Made by a program: the position numbers and the translations under genes
In this document: piece by piece, positions 52,137-63,194 of the stretch
Layout: each line of letters opens with the position of its first letter
Numbering within the stretch: position 1 is the stretch's first letter
The notes under the pieces: model-generated
Databases searched by the model: none
What the model was told of the DNA's origin: nothing
What the model saw: the letters and a program-made list of their open reading frames with translations, nothing else
Assembly: GCA_000818945.1 (NCBI GenBank)
Contig: KN805404.1
Span: 268,691-332,690, forward strand
DNA from: Schizochytrium sp. CCTCC M209059
Taxonomy: Eukaryota; Sar; Bigyra; Thraustochytrida; Thraustochytriidae
Reading direction: 5' to 3'
DNA length: 64,000 bases

Positions 52137-52862
52137 GCGTAGAGCAGAGCAGAGCAGAGCAGAGCAGAACAGAGCAGAGCAGAACAGAGCAGAGCAGAGC
52201 AGAGCAAAGAGGCCGTCGCGGCCGCGGCGGCCCGGGCCTCAGGCTCGGAGAAAGATTGTGCGACAGTGGTGAGCATCAGGATTCGGTCACTGTGCCGACA
52301 TCGACACTCAGGAATAAGCCGGGGCAGCAGGGACCTGGAGTGGGCGGTGAGCCTCGCGGCAGGGGTCCGTGCGACGGGACGCGCGCGGGGCGTCCCGAGC
52401 GCCCTCCGCGGGGTCCAGCTTGACGCGGGCGCGGCGGAGACGGCGCGACCAAGTCCGAACGGAGGAGAGGCCGCGCCGAGGCCGCCGCGCGAGGGCGCAG
52501 ACGGCGAGGCGGAGGCGGGGGGGCGCAAGAGAGAGGAGGAGAGCGCGCGCGAGAGAGGGGCGCGCCGGAGGGCCGCGTCCGCGTGGCGCGCTGGCGGGAG
52601 AGCGAGGAGCGAGCGTGACCGTGTCGGTGACGTCCATTCCGAATTTCCAAATTGTCGATCGCCTCCAGTCCGCGTCGCGCTCGGCTCGGCACGGCAGGGC
52701 TCGGCTCGGCTCGGCTCGGCTTGGCTTGACTCGGCTCGACTCGGCTCGACTCGGCTCGACTCGGCTTGGGCCAAGTCGGCTCGAGGCGACGCAGCTTGGC
52801 TCTACGGAAGCCAGAAAGCCCGAGGCGCGCTCGCGGCGTAATCTTGCACGAGGCAAATCACG
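52137..52862. repeat. Repeat-rich leader of giant gene B
   Basis: (GAGCA)n lies at about 52141-52206 and CGGCT/GACTC pentamers at about 52678-52770, reading toward the gene in the same sense as the pentamer leader at 17665-17735. GC-rich, with no gene supported; the Arg/Ala-rich frames here are repeat-driven. Confidence 0.7.
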
Positions 52863-55800
52863 ATGATGCAGCGGACGGGAAGCTCGAGTGAGCACACCCT
52901 CTCGAGCACGGAGGACGTGGAGCTGGGCCTCGGCGACCTCGGCGACAAGCAGAGCGAAGAGCCCTCTCCAAACGAAAATCTTAGATCTCTGGACGTGGGC
53001 GATGAGCTCGCCGCAGATGGTTGCTTCGAGAGTGGCCATGTGCTACAAGCCGAGTCGATGCGCTTGAACGACAAGCCTGGGTGGGGCCATCGCGTGCCTA
53101 GACCCCGCTCCTCGGAATATGACGGTGGCGACGAGGCAGAAGCAGACGATGGCGATGCTTCAGACCTCTTCTCCAGCGTCCAAGGTTCACGACGGAGCAG
53201 GAACGGAAGTAGGAAGCGCGCCAAGAGCGACTTTGATGAGTCAAAACTGAGTTGGCCAGCGTGGTGTTTCTTTGTACTCTTCGGCGACAGACCATCAGAA
53301 AACCGCACCGGGCGTCACAAGCACTGCAGCATTTCTTCGAGACGAAAAAAACCAACGAGTCACTCGAAGGTGAAACAAACGTCAAAACGCCGACTTTCTA
53401 CTTTCCTCTCGGACAATGGCTCCGAGGCATCGGGGCAAGAGACGGATTCCGGGACCTCGCGATCCTCGCGACGGAGATCGCGAGGTCTCTCACTGCCTGG
53501 GCCTCTCGTGCTCATCTCATACCACCGGCAGCTTCGGCGTCGCCGGCCTCGGGAGCTCTTTCCCTTTTACGCGGCATCGTTCAAGCGCGACTATTTTGGT
53601 ATCATCGTTGTCTTGTGTCTTAACGCGACGCTGTACGGCATTGATTACCACGAGGAATCGGCGTTTGTGCTCGACGATCCGAACATAAGTTTTCCATTAA
53701 AGCAGGAGCGGTCATGGATCTGGGGACTCCTCTTTGCCGCTACAGGCCTGTCATTCATTGCTTGGCGCTGGGGGGAGCTTGAGGTTCTTCACGCGTGTGC
53801 GCTCACCGCTTTTGCCAGTCTCTTGACGACAAATGTAATTGGTATGACTGCAGCGAGTGCCTGGGCGGCGCTTGGACCCGATTTTTTGGCACGCTGTGCG
53901 CCATTTTGTATGGAGAATATTACGTGGATGTGGCTCGATAACGCCACCATTGTCCAGTGCGGATACCCGGATCCGCGCGGCGACGGCATCACTGTGTACG
54001 AATGTCCTACCCAGGGCGCGGATTTAGAGGCCGCATGCGCTCCCATCTTTCATGGTGTGCCGCAAGCCCCGGAAACGGGGTGCGCTGCCTCCATTGGAAC
54101 GCTTGGCGACCCATATTCCATCTCACGCGGCTATCGGAGCATGTACTCGTCCTCGGTTGGGTTCCTTACGTGTGGCTGGCTCACAGTCGCACTGATTGCT
54201 TTGGGGGCTGCGAAACACCGCCCGTCCGCCTACATAATTGCCGGCCTCGGCTCTGTTTTTATTGCCGCGTGCGCATCAGTTCAAAACATGACGGGCCAGC
54301 ACGACGACGTTGTCACTTTTTACTCTGCCGTGTTGGCCGTTTTAGTCACACTCTCCGTGTACCCGTTGTATTTTCACCCTATTTGGGAAAACTCGACGCC
54401 ACGCCGCCGCCCGCGCAATCTCATCCACCTCTTCCAGCGAGGCGAGTTTTCCGACTCGGAGACGGACTCTGACGGCGAGACTTCGCCAGGACTAGACTTT
54501 GAGCTGGAGGACAGTCTCTTTAGCTCGGGCAAGAACTCACTGACCTCACCCTTTTCGCAAAGCGCCGAGGAGGACGAAGAGGTCGTCGAGGAGGAGACCT
54601 TGGCCGCAGCCGCCATTCTCTTGCAGAGCGGGAGCATTCGCGCCGACGAAGAATTTTCTGACCCGGAAATGCGCACCTTGGGCGAAGATCCGCATCTGGA
54701 CGCCAAGGAGACAAACGCCGGGACACCGCGCGTGGTGACACGACCCGTGGCGTCCGGCGTTCACACGGGCTCCGCTTCGAACACGAGCTCGGGATTGAGA
54801 CCGGGTGTTGCAGCAACTCCGAGCCCTTCCAGTGCCATCAAGTCGCCTGCTTTGACCAGTGAGACGCAGTTAAAGGAACCCGGTCAAAAAATCGAGCAGG
54901 TTCTCCGCCCTCGACTGGAGAGAGGACGAGGAAAACGTGATGCCTTTCGGCGCAAGAAGCTCCGCCCGCGTGCGTTCTGGGAACCGAATTTTCGACAAAA
55001 ACTCAAGGATGAGCGCATTACCAGCGTCTACATATTACGCAAGTTTGTTTTGCGCGAGACGCATATAATTCTCAAGCTTGTGCCAGGATACATTATGGTG
55101 TGTGCGGTTGTGGTGGCTATGTTTTTCATGTTTTTTTTCACGTTTACGACGAGCACGACGTTTGTGATTTGGGCATGCTTCACGATGGAACTGTATATTT
55201 TCCCGTTCTTCGAAACCTTTGCGTCGAGCGCCATCCTTTGGCACGCGGATGTGCTTCTGGGCGTCTTTCCACGAGGCGTAGGTGCGGTGGTAATGTCTCT
55301 TTTCTGGTTTCCCACGACGCTCTACATACGAGAAGTTTTTGCCAAGCAGGCGTCGAACCAATGGATGGTTCTCTTTTTCATGTACGTGATTGCGAAAATT
55401 CTGTACACTGGATCGGTGATCGCCGCTATTTATTGGATCCAGCAGCGTACGCAGTCGATCATCGACACTCCGCAATTCGCCGAGCTTCCTCCGGGCCAGC
55501 AAGAGGCCCTGCGACAGTACGCGCGAGGTCTGGACATGCGCGCTATCTTTAAGATTTTCCCCACGGTGATCTTTGCGGTAGTTTCGCTTTATTTTGCGTG
55601 GTGTTTCTACACGTATTCATTCCTCAGCATTCGCAACCAGCAATTTTTACAGTATGCAATTACTGGCGTGGTGGTCCCTCTCGTGGACATTGTCTTTCGC
55701 GTTTGGCTCACGGGATTTCTGTCCAAGACGATTTCGCGTCTGCTCGGCGAGCTGGTGAATGAGGTTGAGTCCTTCAACTTTGCTGTCCGCTTCGTAAAGA

Positions 55801-56369
55801 TTGGTTTTTCTGCGGTTCAGGCCTTTGGCACCGCGGCAATCACGAGCAATGGCGCTTTTTTCGCGTCGCTAATCTCGCAATTCGTGATTGAGGTGCTTAT
55901 GGTTATCGTCTCGCTCTTTCGTCGTCATCATCCGAAGCGATATCGCTTGCGTAAGCGTCTCGCCGACTTTTTGGGCTTGCCTGGAGACCAGATGTTCCCG
56001 GACAAGACGCGTCTGGAGAGCGCCAACTTGTACATTAATCAGGATCTGGCCGAGAAGCTCTGTGTTCCGTTTGGTCCTCTCTTTGCGCAGCTCCCGCTCA
56101 CTCTTCGCAGTATTTCTGACAACCTTCCCACGGCCGAGCTCAAGTGGTACGACGCTGTGCTGCGCACGCTTGTCATGATCTTTCTTTTTGAGCTTCCGGG
56201 TGACATTTTACGCTCATGGATCGCAACGCGACGCTTTGGAGTCGACACCTTCCATCTCAAGGTTCGCATTGGTCTCTATCAAATTGGTTACATGAGTACA
56301 ATGGTCGCGAGCGCCTTTCTATGCATTCTCGGGGCGCATGCTTTATATGTCCTTTGGGAGGGTGATGAA

Positions 56370-56407
<38 letters not shown>

Positions 56408-56537
56408 TGATGATGATGATGATGACGACGACCGTCGCCGTCGTCTGAGTCCTCGGCATTTTCTCTTGTCATTTGTCGAGTATTATGTCGACATCGCGGC
56501 CGACAAGCTTGCGACTGTGACGGCTGAGCTAGTGTAA
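52863..56537 (+). CDS. Giant multi-pass protein B: degenerate PAP2-like domain plus unknown C-terminal membrane module
   Basis: 1224 residues, paralogous to protein A. N-terminus 1-240 is charged, Ser/Arg-rich. The PAP2-like region (about 250-520) retains GPDFLARCAPFCMENITW, but the motif-1 Lys/Arg are gone (WAALGPDF). PSGH is replaced by GYRSMY, and the third motif reads SVQNMTGQHDDVV, so catalysis is unlikely. An acidic linker follows. The C-terminal module (about 703-1167) contains RAFWEPNF, FPFFETFA, FYTYSFL, FRVWLTGFLSK, VKIGFSAVQAFG, RRHHPKRY, GLPGDQMFPDKTRLE, FGPLFAQLPL, LRTLVMIF and FGVDTFHL. After ALYVLWEG, where protein A nearly ends, B has 21 Asp (about 1170-1190, GAC/GAT repeat), RRRR and a 30-residue tail. 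An AATAAA lies about 10 bases after the stop. No intron is needed. Confidence 0.78.
56370..56432 (+). repeat. In-frame GAC/GAT repeat encoding 21 Asp
   Basis: (GAC)n followed by (GAT)n and (GAC)3 inside the coding region of giant protein B. The paralog A lacks it. Confidence 0.92.
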
Positions 56538-57178
56538 AAATGAATAAACATGATAGTAAAAAAAAATTGGCTTGTAAGCCTAAATACATTTTTCGTTTAA
56601 GCCCAGGCCTGGCTGTGTGCTGCTTGCTTGCTTGCTTTCGTGCTTGCGTGCGTGCGTGCGTGCGTGTGGCGGCAGCTCCTTATAAATGACTTTTAAGCCA
56701 GGCATGCCGCATCAGCTTCGGCGGCATTTCGGTTCTTCTACGACTCTCCCGAGTGACTCACAACAACGCCTTCGTTGTTCTCTTCCTTATCTGCTGGGTG
56801 CGCGATGCACACTTCGTCGTGTCTTGTATTGCTTGCGCCAATGGATTGTGATGCTACCGATATATGGGAAGTAGATAGTTGCCGAGCACAAGACACAGAA
56901 GAGTAGCGTAGAAAGCGCATGGTTGCAAGTGCCGCGTGAGATCTTGCGTCAGACTGGCGATGATAGTGCGTTGACTTTGAGACTTGGGCAGACAGAAACC
57001 TTTTGGGCCAGCGGCGCGCGCACGGGTACTTACGCGACGCGACACGACGCGACGCGACGCAGGCAGGTATCGTCCGCACGCACACACGCGCAGGGCCGAT
57101 CTGCGAGCGCAGCGACGCGAGCGAAAGAAAGAAAGTCGGGCAGCGCAAGCGAAAGCAAAGGTCCAAAGCAAGTGAACC
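56538..57178. other. Intergenic region
   Basis: 3' flank of gene B with a TGCTTGCTTGCGTGCG repeat (about 56617-56668), then a leader with GCGACGCGACAC repeats at about 57033-57060 before the DEP-reductase ATG. No gene is seen. Confidence 0.6.
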
Positions 57179-59065
57179 ATGGACTTGACGGACCTGAGCG
57201 GCCTGTGCGCCCTCGTGCAGCGCAACGTGACTTCGAAGGACCGCACGTACCACTTTCAGAACTTTAAGCAATGCTTTGTCGGCTCGGAGGCCGTGGACTT
57301 CATGGTGAACTCCAAAGTGGTCGGAACCCGCGAAGAGGCCGTCGAGCTTGGCCAGCAAATGCTCGAGCAGGGACTCTTCCAGCATGTGACGCAGGACAGA
57401 GACTTTGAGGACAACAAGCTGTTTTACAGATTCAGGGCTCTCGACAGGGACCGTGGACACGCAGAGGAGGGCTCGACATGGGCCGCCGTCGAGCTGCAAG
57501 GTGGTCGGCCTGTCGGCGAGGACGTCGGCCACGGCGACGAGGATGAAGACGTGCCGGTGGAGCCGCTCGACGAGCACAATGTGCGGCTCTTGGACCTTTG
57601 CAAGCCCACCAAGTGGGTCAACCCCAAACCCGAGAAGCGGTACAATATGGTTGTGATTGGCGCGGGCGCCGGAGGTCTCGTAACCACCGCGTCTGTAGCC
57701 GGGACTGGAGGCAAGGTGGCCATCATTGAAAAGCACGTCATGGGCGGCGACTGCATCAACGTGGGCTGCGTGCCCAGCAAGGCCCTTCTCCGCTGCGCTC
57801 GCGCGGCCAAGGAGGTGCGCAACGCGAGCGAGTTTGGTATTGAGGTTGCCGATTTTACCGTCAACTTTGGCAAAATCATGGAGCGCATGCGTCGTCTTCG
57901 CGCAAGCATTGCGCCCAACGACTCGGCGGATCGTTTCACCAGTCTGGGCGCTGACGTTTTCCAGGGCAAGGCTCCCCCCCTCGGTCCCGACGAAGTCGAA
58001 GTGGACGGCCAACGACTCAAGTTCGCTCGAGCGGTGATTGCCACGGGCGGACGCGCCCGCGTCCCGCCCATTCCGGGCATTGATTCCGTGCGATACCTGA
58101 CCAATGCCTCGCTGTTCAACCTAACCGAGCTTCCCGAGGTCTTTGGTGTGATTGGCGGCGGGCCGATTGGCTCAGAAATGGCGCAGGCGTTTGCGCGTTT
58201 TGGCAGCAAGGTGTTTTTGTTCGACCGTTCGCCCAAGATTCTGCCGCGCGAGGACGCCGAGGCGGCCGAAATCGTGCAAGCGTCAATGCTTGCCGACGGT
58301 GTGAACTTCAAATTTAATGCAGAGGTACGGCACGTGGAACCTGCTGGCGAGGATGGCAATCGCATCGCCTTGACGGTCTCCTGCGACGGCGGTCCGGAGG
58401 AGGTGATTGAATTGGACGAGCTTCTCATCTCGGCTGGCCGGGTTCCGAACGTGGAGGGCCTGGGTCTCGAGGAGGCTGGCGTGGAATACAATCAGCGGGG
58501 CATCGAGGTGAACGACCGCCTGCAGACGTCGAACAAGAGCATTTTCGCTGTGGGTGACGTGTGTCTGCCGTATCAGTTTACACACGCGTCAGACTTTTCG
58601 GCGCGCATGGTTGTGCGCAATGCGCTCTTTTTCGGCAACAACAAGTTTTCTGACCTGCTCATTCCGTGGGTCACGTACACCGAGCCGGAGGTTGCGCATG
58701 TAGGCAAGTACGAGCACCAGCTGGACGAGGAGGGTGTCGCATACGACGTCTATCGCGTGGACATGGCCGAGAACGACCGCGCCATTCTCGAGGGCGACAC
58801 GGAGGGTTTTGTCAAGGTTGTTTGTGCCAAGGGCAAGGATACCGTGTTGGGCGCGACAATTGTCTCGGACACGGCTGGCGACATGATTGGCGAGATCTCG
58901 GTCGCCATGCAGAACGGCATTGGTCTTTCCGGCGTCGGCGCCACGATTCACTCGTACCCGACGCGCGCCGACGCTATCCGTCGCACGGGCGACCTGTACA
59001 ACAAGACGCGGCTCACGCCACGCAACAAGGCCCTCCTGCGGACCCTGCTCTCGCTCCGCAGGTAG
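57179..59065 (+). CDS. DEP domain fused to FAD-dependent pyridine nucleotide-disulfide oxidoreductase
   Basis: 628 residues. Residues about 8-88 form a DEP domain (FQNFKQCFVGSEAVDFMV, ending DNKLFYRF), which in other proteins binds acidic phospholipids or GPCR/Dvl partners. An acidic linker (90-130) leads to a class I disulfide reductase. The FAD motif is VVIGAGAGGLVT (158-169). GGDCINVGCVPSKALL holds the redox pair Cys192/Cys197. ATGGRARVPPIPG follows, then the NAD(P) motif GVIGGGPIGSEMAQ, FAVGDVC, and the C-terminal dimerisation domain with IHSYPTRADAI, whose His is the expected catalytic base. It resembles mercuric-reductase-like enzymes more than lipoamide dehydrogenase. No extra C-terminal Cys pair. 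The fusion suggests a membrane-recruited redox enzyme; the substrate is unknown. No intron is needed. Confidence 0.88.
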   Translation: MDLTDLSGLCALVQRNVTSKDRTYHFQNFKQCFVGSEAVDFMVNSKVVGTREEAVELGQQMLEQGLFQHVTQDRDFEDNKLFYRFRALDRDRGHAEEGSTWAAVELQGGRPVGEDVGHGDEDEDVPVEPLDEHNVRLLDLCKPTKWVNPKPEKRYNMVVIGAGAGGLVTTASVAGTGGKVAIIEKHVMGGDCINVGCVPSKALLRCARAAKEVRNASEFGIEVADFTVNFGKIMERMRRLRASIAPNDSADRFTSLGADVFQGKAPPLGPDEVEVDGQRLKFARAVIATGGRARVPPIPGIDSVRYLTNASLFNLTELPEVFGVIGGGPIGSEMAQAFARFGSKVFLFDRSPKILPREDAEAAEIVQASMLADGVNFKFNAEVRHVEPAGEDGNRIALTVSCDGGPEEVIELDELLISAGRVPNVEGLGLEEAGVEYNQRGIEVNDRLQTSNKSIFAVGDVCLPYQFTHASDFSARMVVRNALFFGNNKFSDLLIPWVTYTEPEVAHVGKYEHQLDEEGVAYDVYRVDMAENDRAILEGDTEGFVKVVCAKGKDTVLGATIVSDTAGDMIGEISVAMQNGIGLSGVGATIHSYPTRADAIRRTGDLYNKTRLTPRNKALLRTLLSLRR

Positions 59066-59978
59066 GCCCGCTGGACCCTGACACACAGAGAAACAAACAG
59101 GAAGATCTTGCTTGCTCTGATTCATTCTGATTAAGTCATCGTATAGTACGTACTACATATAACAGCATAAACAACATCAGCCGCAGCCAGCCAGCACGCA
59201 GCGACTCGCCACTTCGAACTCGGAGAGGCTCTGCCACACTGCCAGTGGCCAAACTGCCAGTGGCCACACTGCCAGTGGCCACACTGCCAGTGGCAGTCGT
59301 CCTGGTAGAGTGGCCGGCCGCTGACCGACCGGTATTTCGCAAGCGCTCGGAAGTGAAGGGCGTGTTTGCGGCAGCGGCGCCGCGCGCGTGGCTTCCACTT
59401 CCTTGCGGCGGCACGGCGGCTCTGATCCTCGCCGTCGCGCTTTCCTCTCGGTATCATGATGTGTATGTACCCTGTATGTACCCTGTATACCCGCACTGTG
59501 TAACAAACAGCCTTCGTAGAGCACCGTCCGTCGCTTGCTCCTCGTGCTTCGATTGTTCGCCCGCTCCTCGCTGAGCCTCGCCGCAATCCCGTCAGGCCGT
59601 GGCGCGCCCTCCCTCCCTCCCTCCCTCCCTCCGCCGCGCAAAGCGAGCGAGCTCGAAGCGAGGCGCCGCCTTTCCTCGCGCGGACTGCATCGGGCCGCCC
59701 GGGTCCGCCCGCCTGTCTGCGCCAGAACCCGATCGGGAGGACAGGCCGAGGCCGAGCCCGCGCAAGGCAGCGCAAGGCAGCGCAAGGCAGCGCAGGGCAA
59801 GGCGGGGCAAGGGCAGAGTCCGTCCGGGCGGCACGCCGCGGCGCGAGGCGCAGAGCAGAGAGCAGTAGCAGGGCGGCGGAGGCTCGAGGCGGAGGAGGGA
59901 GCGGAGCGGAGCGGAGCAGAGCGCGAAGGTGGCTGTGAGTCCAAGCAAGCCTCGCGCGGTAGATCGAGGCGGCGCGGG
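59066..59978. other. Intergenic region with a 15-bp tandem repeat
   Basis: Four copies of a 15-bp unit containing CACTGCCAGTG (about 59234-59294). A (CCCT)n run lies at about 59607-59632 and GCAAG/GCGGA repeats at about 59762-59925 in the leader of the PAP2 gene. The PAP2 frame is open upstream without ATG. No gene is seen. Confidence 0.6.
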
Positions 59979-61589
59979 ATGGCGCAGCGCGGCGAGATGG
60001 ACGGCGGCGACCTGGCGGGCGGCAAGCGCGACGTGGAGCAGGGCGACCCCGGCGAGGAGGCGCAGCAGGAGGGACAGAGGCCCGTCTCGGAGGCGACGGC
60101 GACCTCGGAGGGAGACGAGGAGGAGCGCACGGCGGCGGAGAACAGGGGGGCGCAAGAGGCGCTGCACAAGGCCGCGGCGCAGGCCGCAGCCGCGGCGGCA
60201 GAGCAGGAGGCCCGCGCAGAAGACAAGCAGCTGGAGCAGGCCAAGGCGGAGCGCGAAGTGGCCGAGGCGCACTTGAACGAGGACGACGCGACGACGCGGA
60301 CGGCGTCCAAGACCTTGTCCCAAGAGAGCGCGGCCCTGGAACCGGCGACGGCGCGGGTCGAGGGTCTTCCGGGCACGGCCATCGCCTACAAGCTCTGCGG
60401 CTGCCTGCCCATTCCGCAATGGTGGTCGAACACCTACATCGTCGACTGGGCTGGCGTGGTACTCTGCGCGATTATCCTTTTGATCGCCAACGGTCCGATT
60501 GACTGGCTCAAGCACTTTCCTATTGACATGTCCGAGGTGCACATCCAACAGCCTCTGCACAGCGACCGCGTGCACATGATCACCGTGGGCGTCCTCGTCG
60601 TGGTCCCGTGCGTCGTGGTGGCCATCTTTTTCTGGTTCAAGCGAAGAGACATGTTTGAGGACTTGCACGCCTTTGCGCTCGCCACGGTCGCCCCCGTCGT
60701 CTTTGCCTATGTCGTGTGGGTCATCATTGGCAATGCGGCTGGCAAGTTGCGTCCCGACTTTTTGGCGCGCTGCGCGCCCACGTGCATGGAGAACTTCACG
60801 TGGACGTGCGCCCCCGATCCGTCCTTGTATGCCGCGGACGCCTGTGACCTTAACGAGCAAAAGTGCTGTCCGGTCCAGTGCGGGCGCCAGGATCCGCGGT
60901 ATCCGGACATTCTCGAATGCTCGTTTTTGCAGAACGGCATTGATCTGAGCGCGAGCACGTTGCAGAGCGTCTGTAACAAATTTTGGGACAGGTCCGTTAG
61001 TCTGGAGCAAGCCGAATGCAACGGGTTCCCCGGAGAGGCGGGTTACAGCGAGTTTTCCATTCGCGAGGGCTTCCGTAGTCTGCCCTCAGGCCACACCCAG
61101 GTCATGTTTAATGTTGCTACCACGTGGTGGCTGTACCTTGCAGGCAAGCTGCAGGTGTACGGGCGAGGTGTTCAGCAGCGCACGTTTTGCTACGGATACC
61201 TTGCCATTTCTTTCATGTTTGTTCTCAGCACCTATGTTGGTGTGACGCGGCTCAATGACATGAAGCACGACATGTTTGACATTGTTCTGGGAGCCTTTAT
61301 TGGGTTCATTACGAGCTTTATTGCCTACCCGCTGTACTTTCAGAACCCGACGCTCGGCGGGGAGCCCTTGCGGCGTCCCAACCACTTTACCATCAAGGAC
61401 GTGCTTTGCTGCCGCAAGCAGGATCCCTGGCCTGCTGCCAACACGCATCTGGCGGCATCAGACTACCCGTCCAGCGCCTTTGCGCAGCCGCAGCAGGCGG
61501 TGGAGGGACAAGAGTCGGCTACTCTTCTCGCCGATGCCCCTCCGAGTAGCAGCACGCAGTACAAGCACGCGAACATGTCTATCGTGTAG
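59979..61589 (+). CDS. PAP2-family lipid phosphate phosphatase
   Basis: 536 residues from the first in-frame ATG at 59979. The N-terminus (1-125) is acidic and Ala/Glu-rich with a probable coiled coil. Six hydrophobic helices follow. The three PAP2 motifs are intact or nearly so: GKLRPDFLARC (Lys256, Arg258, Pro259), LPSGHTQ (Pro369-His372) and TRLNDMKHDMFD (Arg424, His430, Asp434; Thr in place of the usual Ser). A Cys-rich loop (about 262-320, with CAPTCMENFTWTC and CDLNEQKCC) separates motifs 1 and 2. It is shared in part with giant proteins A and B. The enzyme should dephosphorylate phosphatidate, lysophosphatidate or similar lipids, with the active site on the lumenal or outer face. The tail is cytosolic. 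It is the likely catalytic relative of A and B. Confidence 0.88.
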   Translation: MAQRGEMDGGDLAGGKRDVEQGDPGEEAQQEGQRPVSEATATSEGDEEERTAAENRGAQEALHKAAAQAAAAAAEQEARAEDKQLEQAKAEREVAEAHLNEDDATTRTASKTLSQESAALEPATARVEGLPGTAIAYKLCGCLPIPQWWSNTYIVDWAGVVLCAIILLIANGPIDWLKHFPIDMSEVHIQQPLHSDRVHMITVGVLVVVPCVVVAIFFWFKRRDMFEDLHAFALATVAPVVFAYVVWVIIGNAAGKLRPDFLARCAPTCMENFTWTCAPDPSLYAADACDLNEQKCCPVQCGRQDPRYPDILECSFLQNGIDLSASTLQSVCNKFWDRSVSLEQAECNGFPGEAGYSEFSIREGFRSLPSGHTQVMFNVATTWWLYLAGKLQVYGRGVQQRTFCYGYLAISFMFVLSTYVGVTRLNDMKHDMFDIVLGAFIGFITSFIAYPLYFQNPTLGGEPLRRPNHFTIKDVLCCRKQDPWPAANTHLAASDYPSSAFAQPQQAVEGQESATLLADAPPSSSTQYKHANMSIV

Positions 61590-63015
61590 GAAATGCATTT
61601 CGTGTGATGCGCGTGTATGTGTAGTACGTGTTTTTTTTTTTTTTCTTCCCTCCATCATGGCCATGGACCTCTTTCCTCGCCTTTCAATATAACTTATCAT
61701 TCTGTGAAATGCTTTGGGTTTCCTTGTTTGTTCGCGACCGCCACCAAAGAGACCTCGGTCCTCGGGCCGTAATCTATGACAGCGTGCACTGCCGCCGCCG
61801 CGGCCACGACTGGCTGGGCCAGTTTCATCTATAAACCTTTTGTAATAATAGTACTACTAGGCTAAGCAAAGGCAGGCAACTTGAACTTGAAACAGACAGA
61901 CAGACAGACAAACAGGCAGACAGACAAGCAGGCAGGCCTGCAGCGGTTCCCATTTCCTCCCGCCCCACTTCAAGTTCCCAACCAGTCAGCTGCAACTAGC
62001 TAGCTAGCTTGCTAGCAAGGCGTGCTAGGTCCCCGGTCCTCGTGCTGGACACACGACGCGTGCTGGCCGGCGAGTCTACGACTGTCCACTCCGCTTCACT
62101 TCGATTCACATGAGGCGGTAACTCCTGCACTCGACAACTGCAAAGCGGCCACTGTCGTCTCAGGTGGTCATGACCTTCGTTTTGGTCCGCAGAAGCGAGC
62201 GAGGGAGGGCTGGGCCACGGAGTGGCGATGGGTCACATCACATCATGTCATACCACATCGCATCGCATCGCATCGCATCACAGCGCGCGCAAGCATCCAT
62301 CCATGCACGCATGTCTCCTTCGCACACATTTGTCGAGGTAGAGGCAGTCCATCGCGAGCCCGCCTCGTCTCGCGCGGCTTGCTTGGGCACGGAGTCCATG
62401 TGCACGCGCGAAGTGAAAGTGGACGCGGCGGAAGTGGAGCAACGCGCGCGGCAAGTGCAGTATAGCTAGTATAGCCAGTTGGTTCGCTGCCGGCGCGATG
62501 GAGTCAGAAGAAGCAGAACCGACTCTCCGGGCGGCGGGGCGGGCCAACTACAAGAGCAGCGGCGCGCGCACCTTGACTCGAGGGGAAAGGAGGCGCGCAG
62601 AGGCCGCGGGCGCGAGGCCTGCAAGTTTGAAAGCAAAAGGAAAAAGCGCCGCGCCGCGAGCGCAGCAGACGCGCCCGCGGCAGGCGCGCGCAGACAGACA
62701 GACTCGCAGGCGCGCGCAGGCACGCAGGCACGCAGGCAGGCACGCAGGTACGCAGGCACGCACGCACGCGCGCAGGCACGCACGCATACCCGTGCGCGCG
62801 CTCGCAGGCAGCGGCAGCAGCGCGGAGGGGGCAGGAGCGTGTCCATCATTATCGCACCGGCGCGTGTCCTGCCGCCTTGCGCGCCTTGCGTGCCCGAGGA
62901 GACAGCGCGCGAGGGCGGCGCGGCCTGCCTTGGTCTGGGCTCGTCTGGTCGCAGCCGGCCTGGCCCGAGCTCGGGCGGGGCCGCGCGAGGGAATTAGCGC
63001 GAGGAGGTGCGGAGC
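61590..63015. other. Intergenic region with simple repeats
   Basis: Holds CAGACAGA tracts (about 61890-61940), CTAG repeats (about 61995-62015), CGCAT repeats (about 62257-62280) and CACGCAGG repeats (about 62700-62790). A 175-codon Arg-rich frame from 62498 has no domain and looks repeat-driven. No gene is seen. Confidence 0.6.
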
Positions 63016-63156
63016 ATGGGCGTGAAGCGACAGCGCTCGGGCAAGGGCCGCGAGCAGCTGGCGCCGCCAAGGGCGCCTGAACTGCCGCCGCCGCCACCGC
63101 CGCCGCCGCCGACGACGCCACCGCCGCCGACGACAGCAGCGGCGGCGACAACGACA

Positions 63157-63194
<38 letters not shown>

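Noticed and set aside
56738..58491. Minus-strand frames of 355-424 codons
   Set aside because: Antisense to the DEP-reductase fusion gene.
59177..61010. Minus-strand frames of 401-472 codons
   Set aside because: Antisense to the PAP2 gene and its repeat-rich leader.
62498..63025. 175-codon plus-strand frame before the cyclase
   Set aside because: Arg/Ala-rich, driven by CACGCAGG repeats, and in a different phase from the cyclase.
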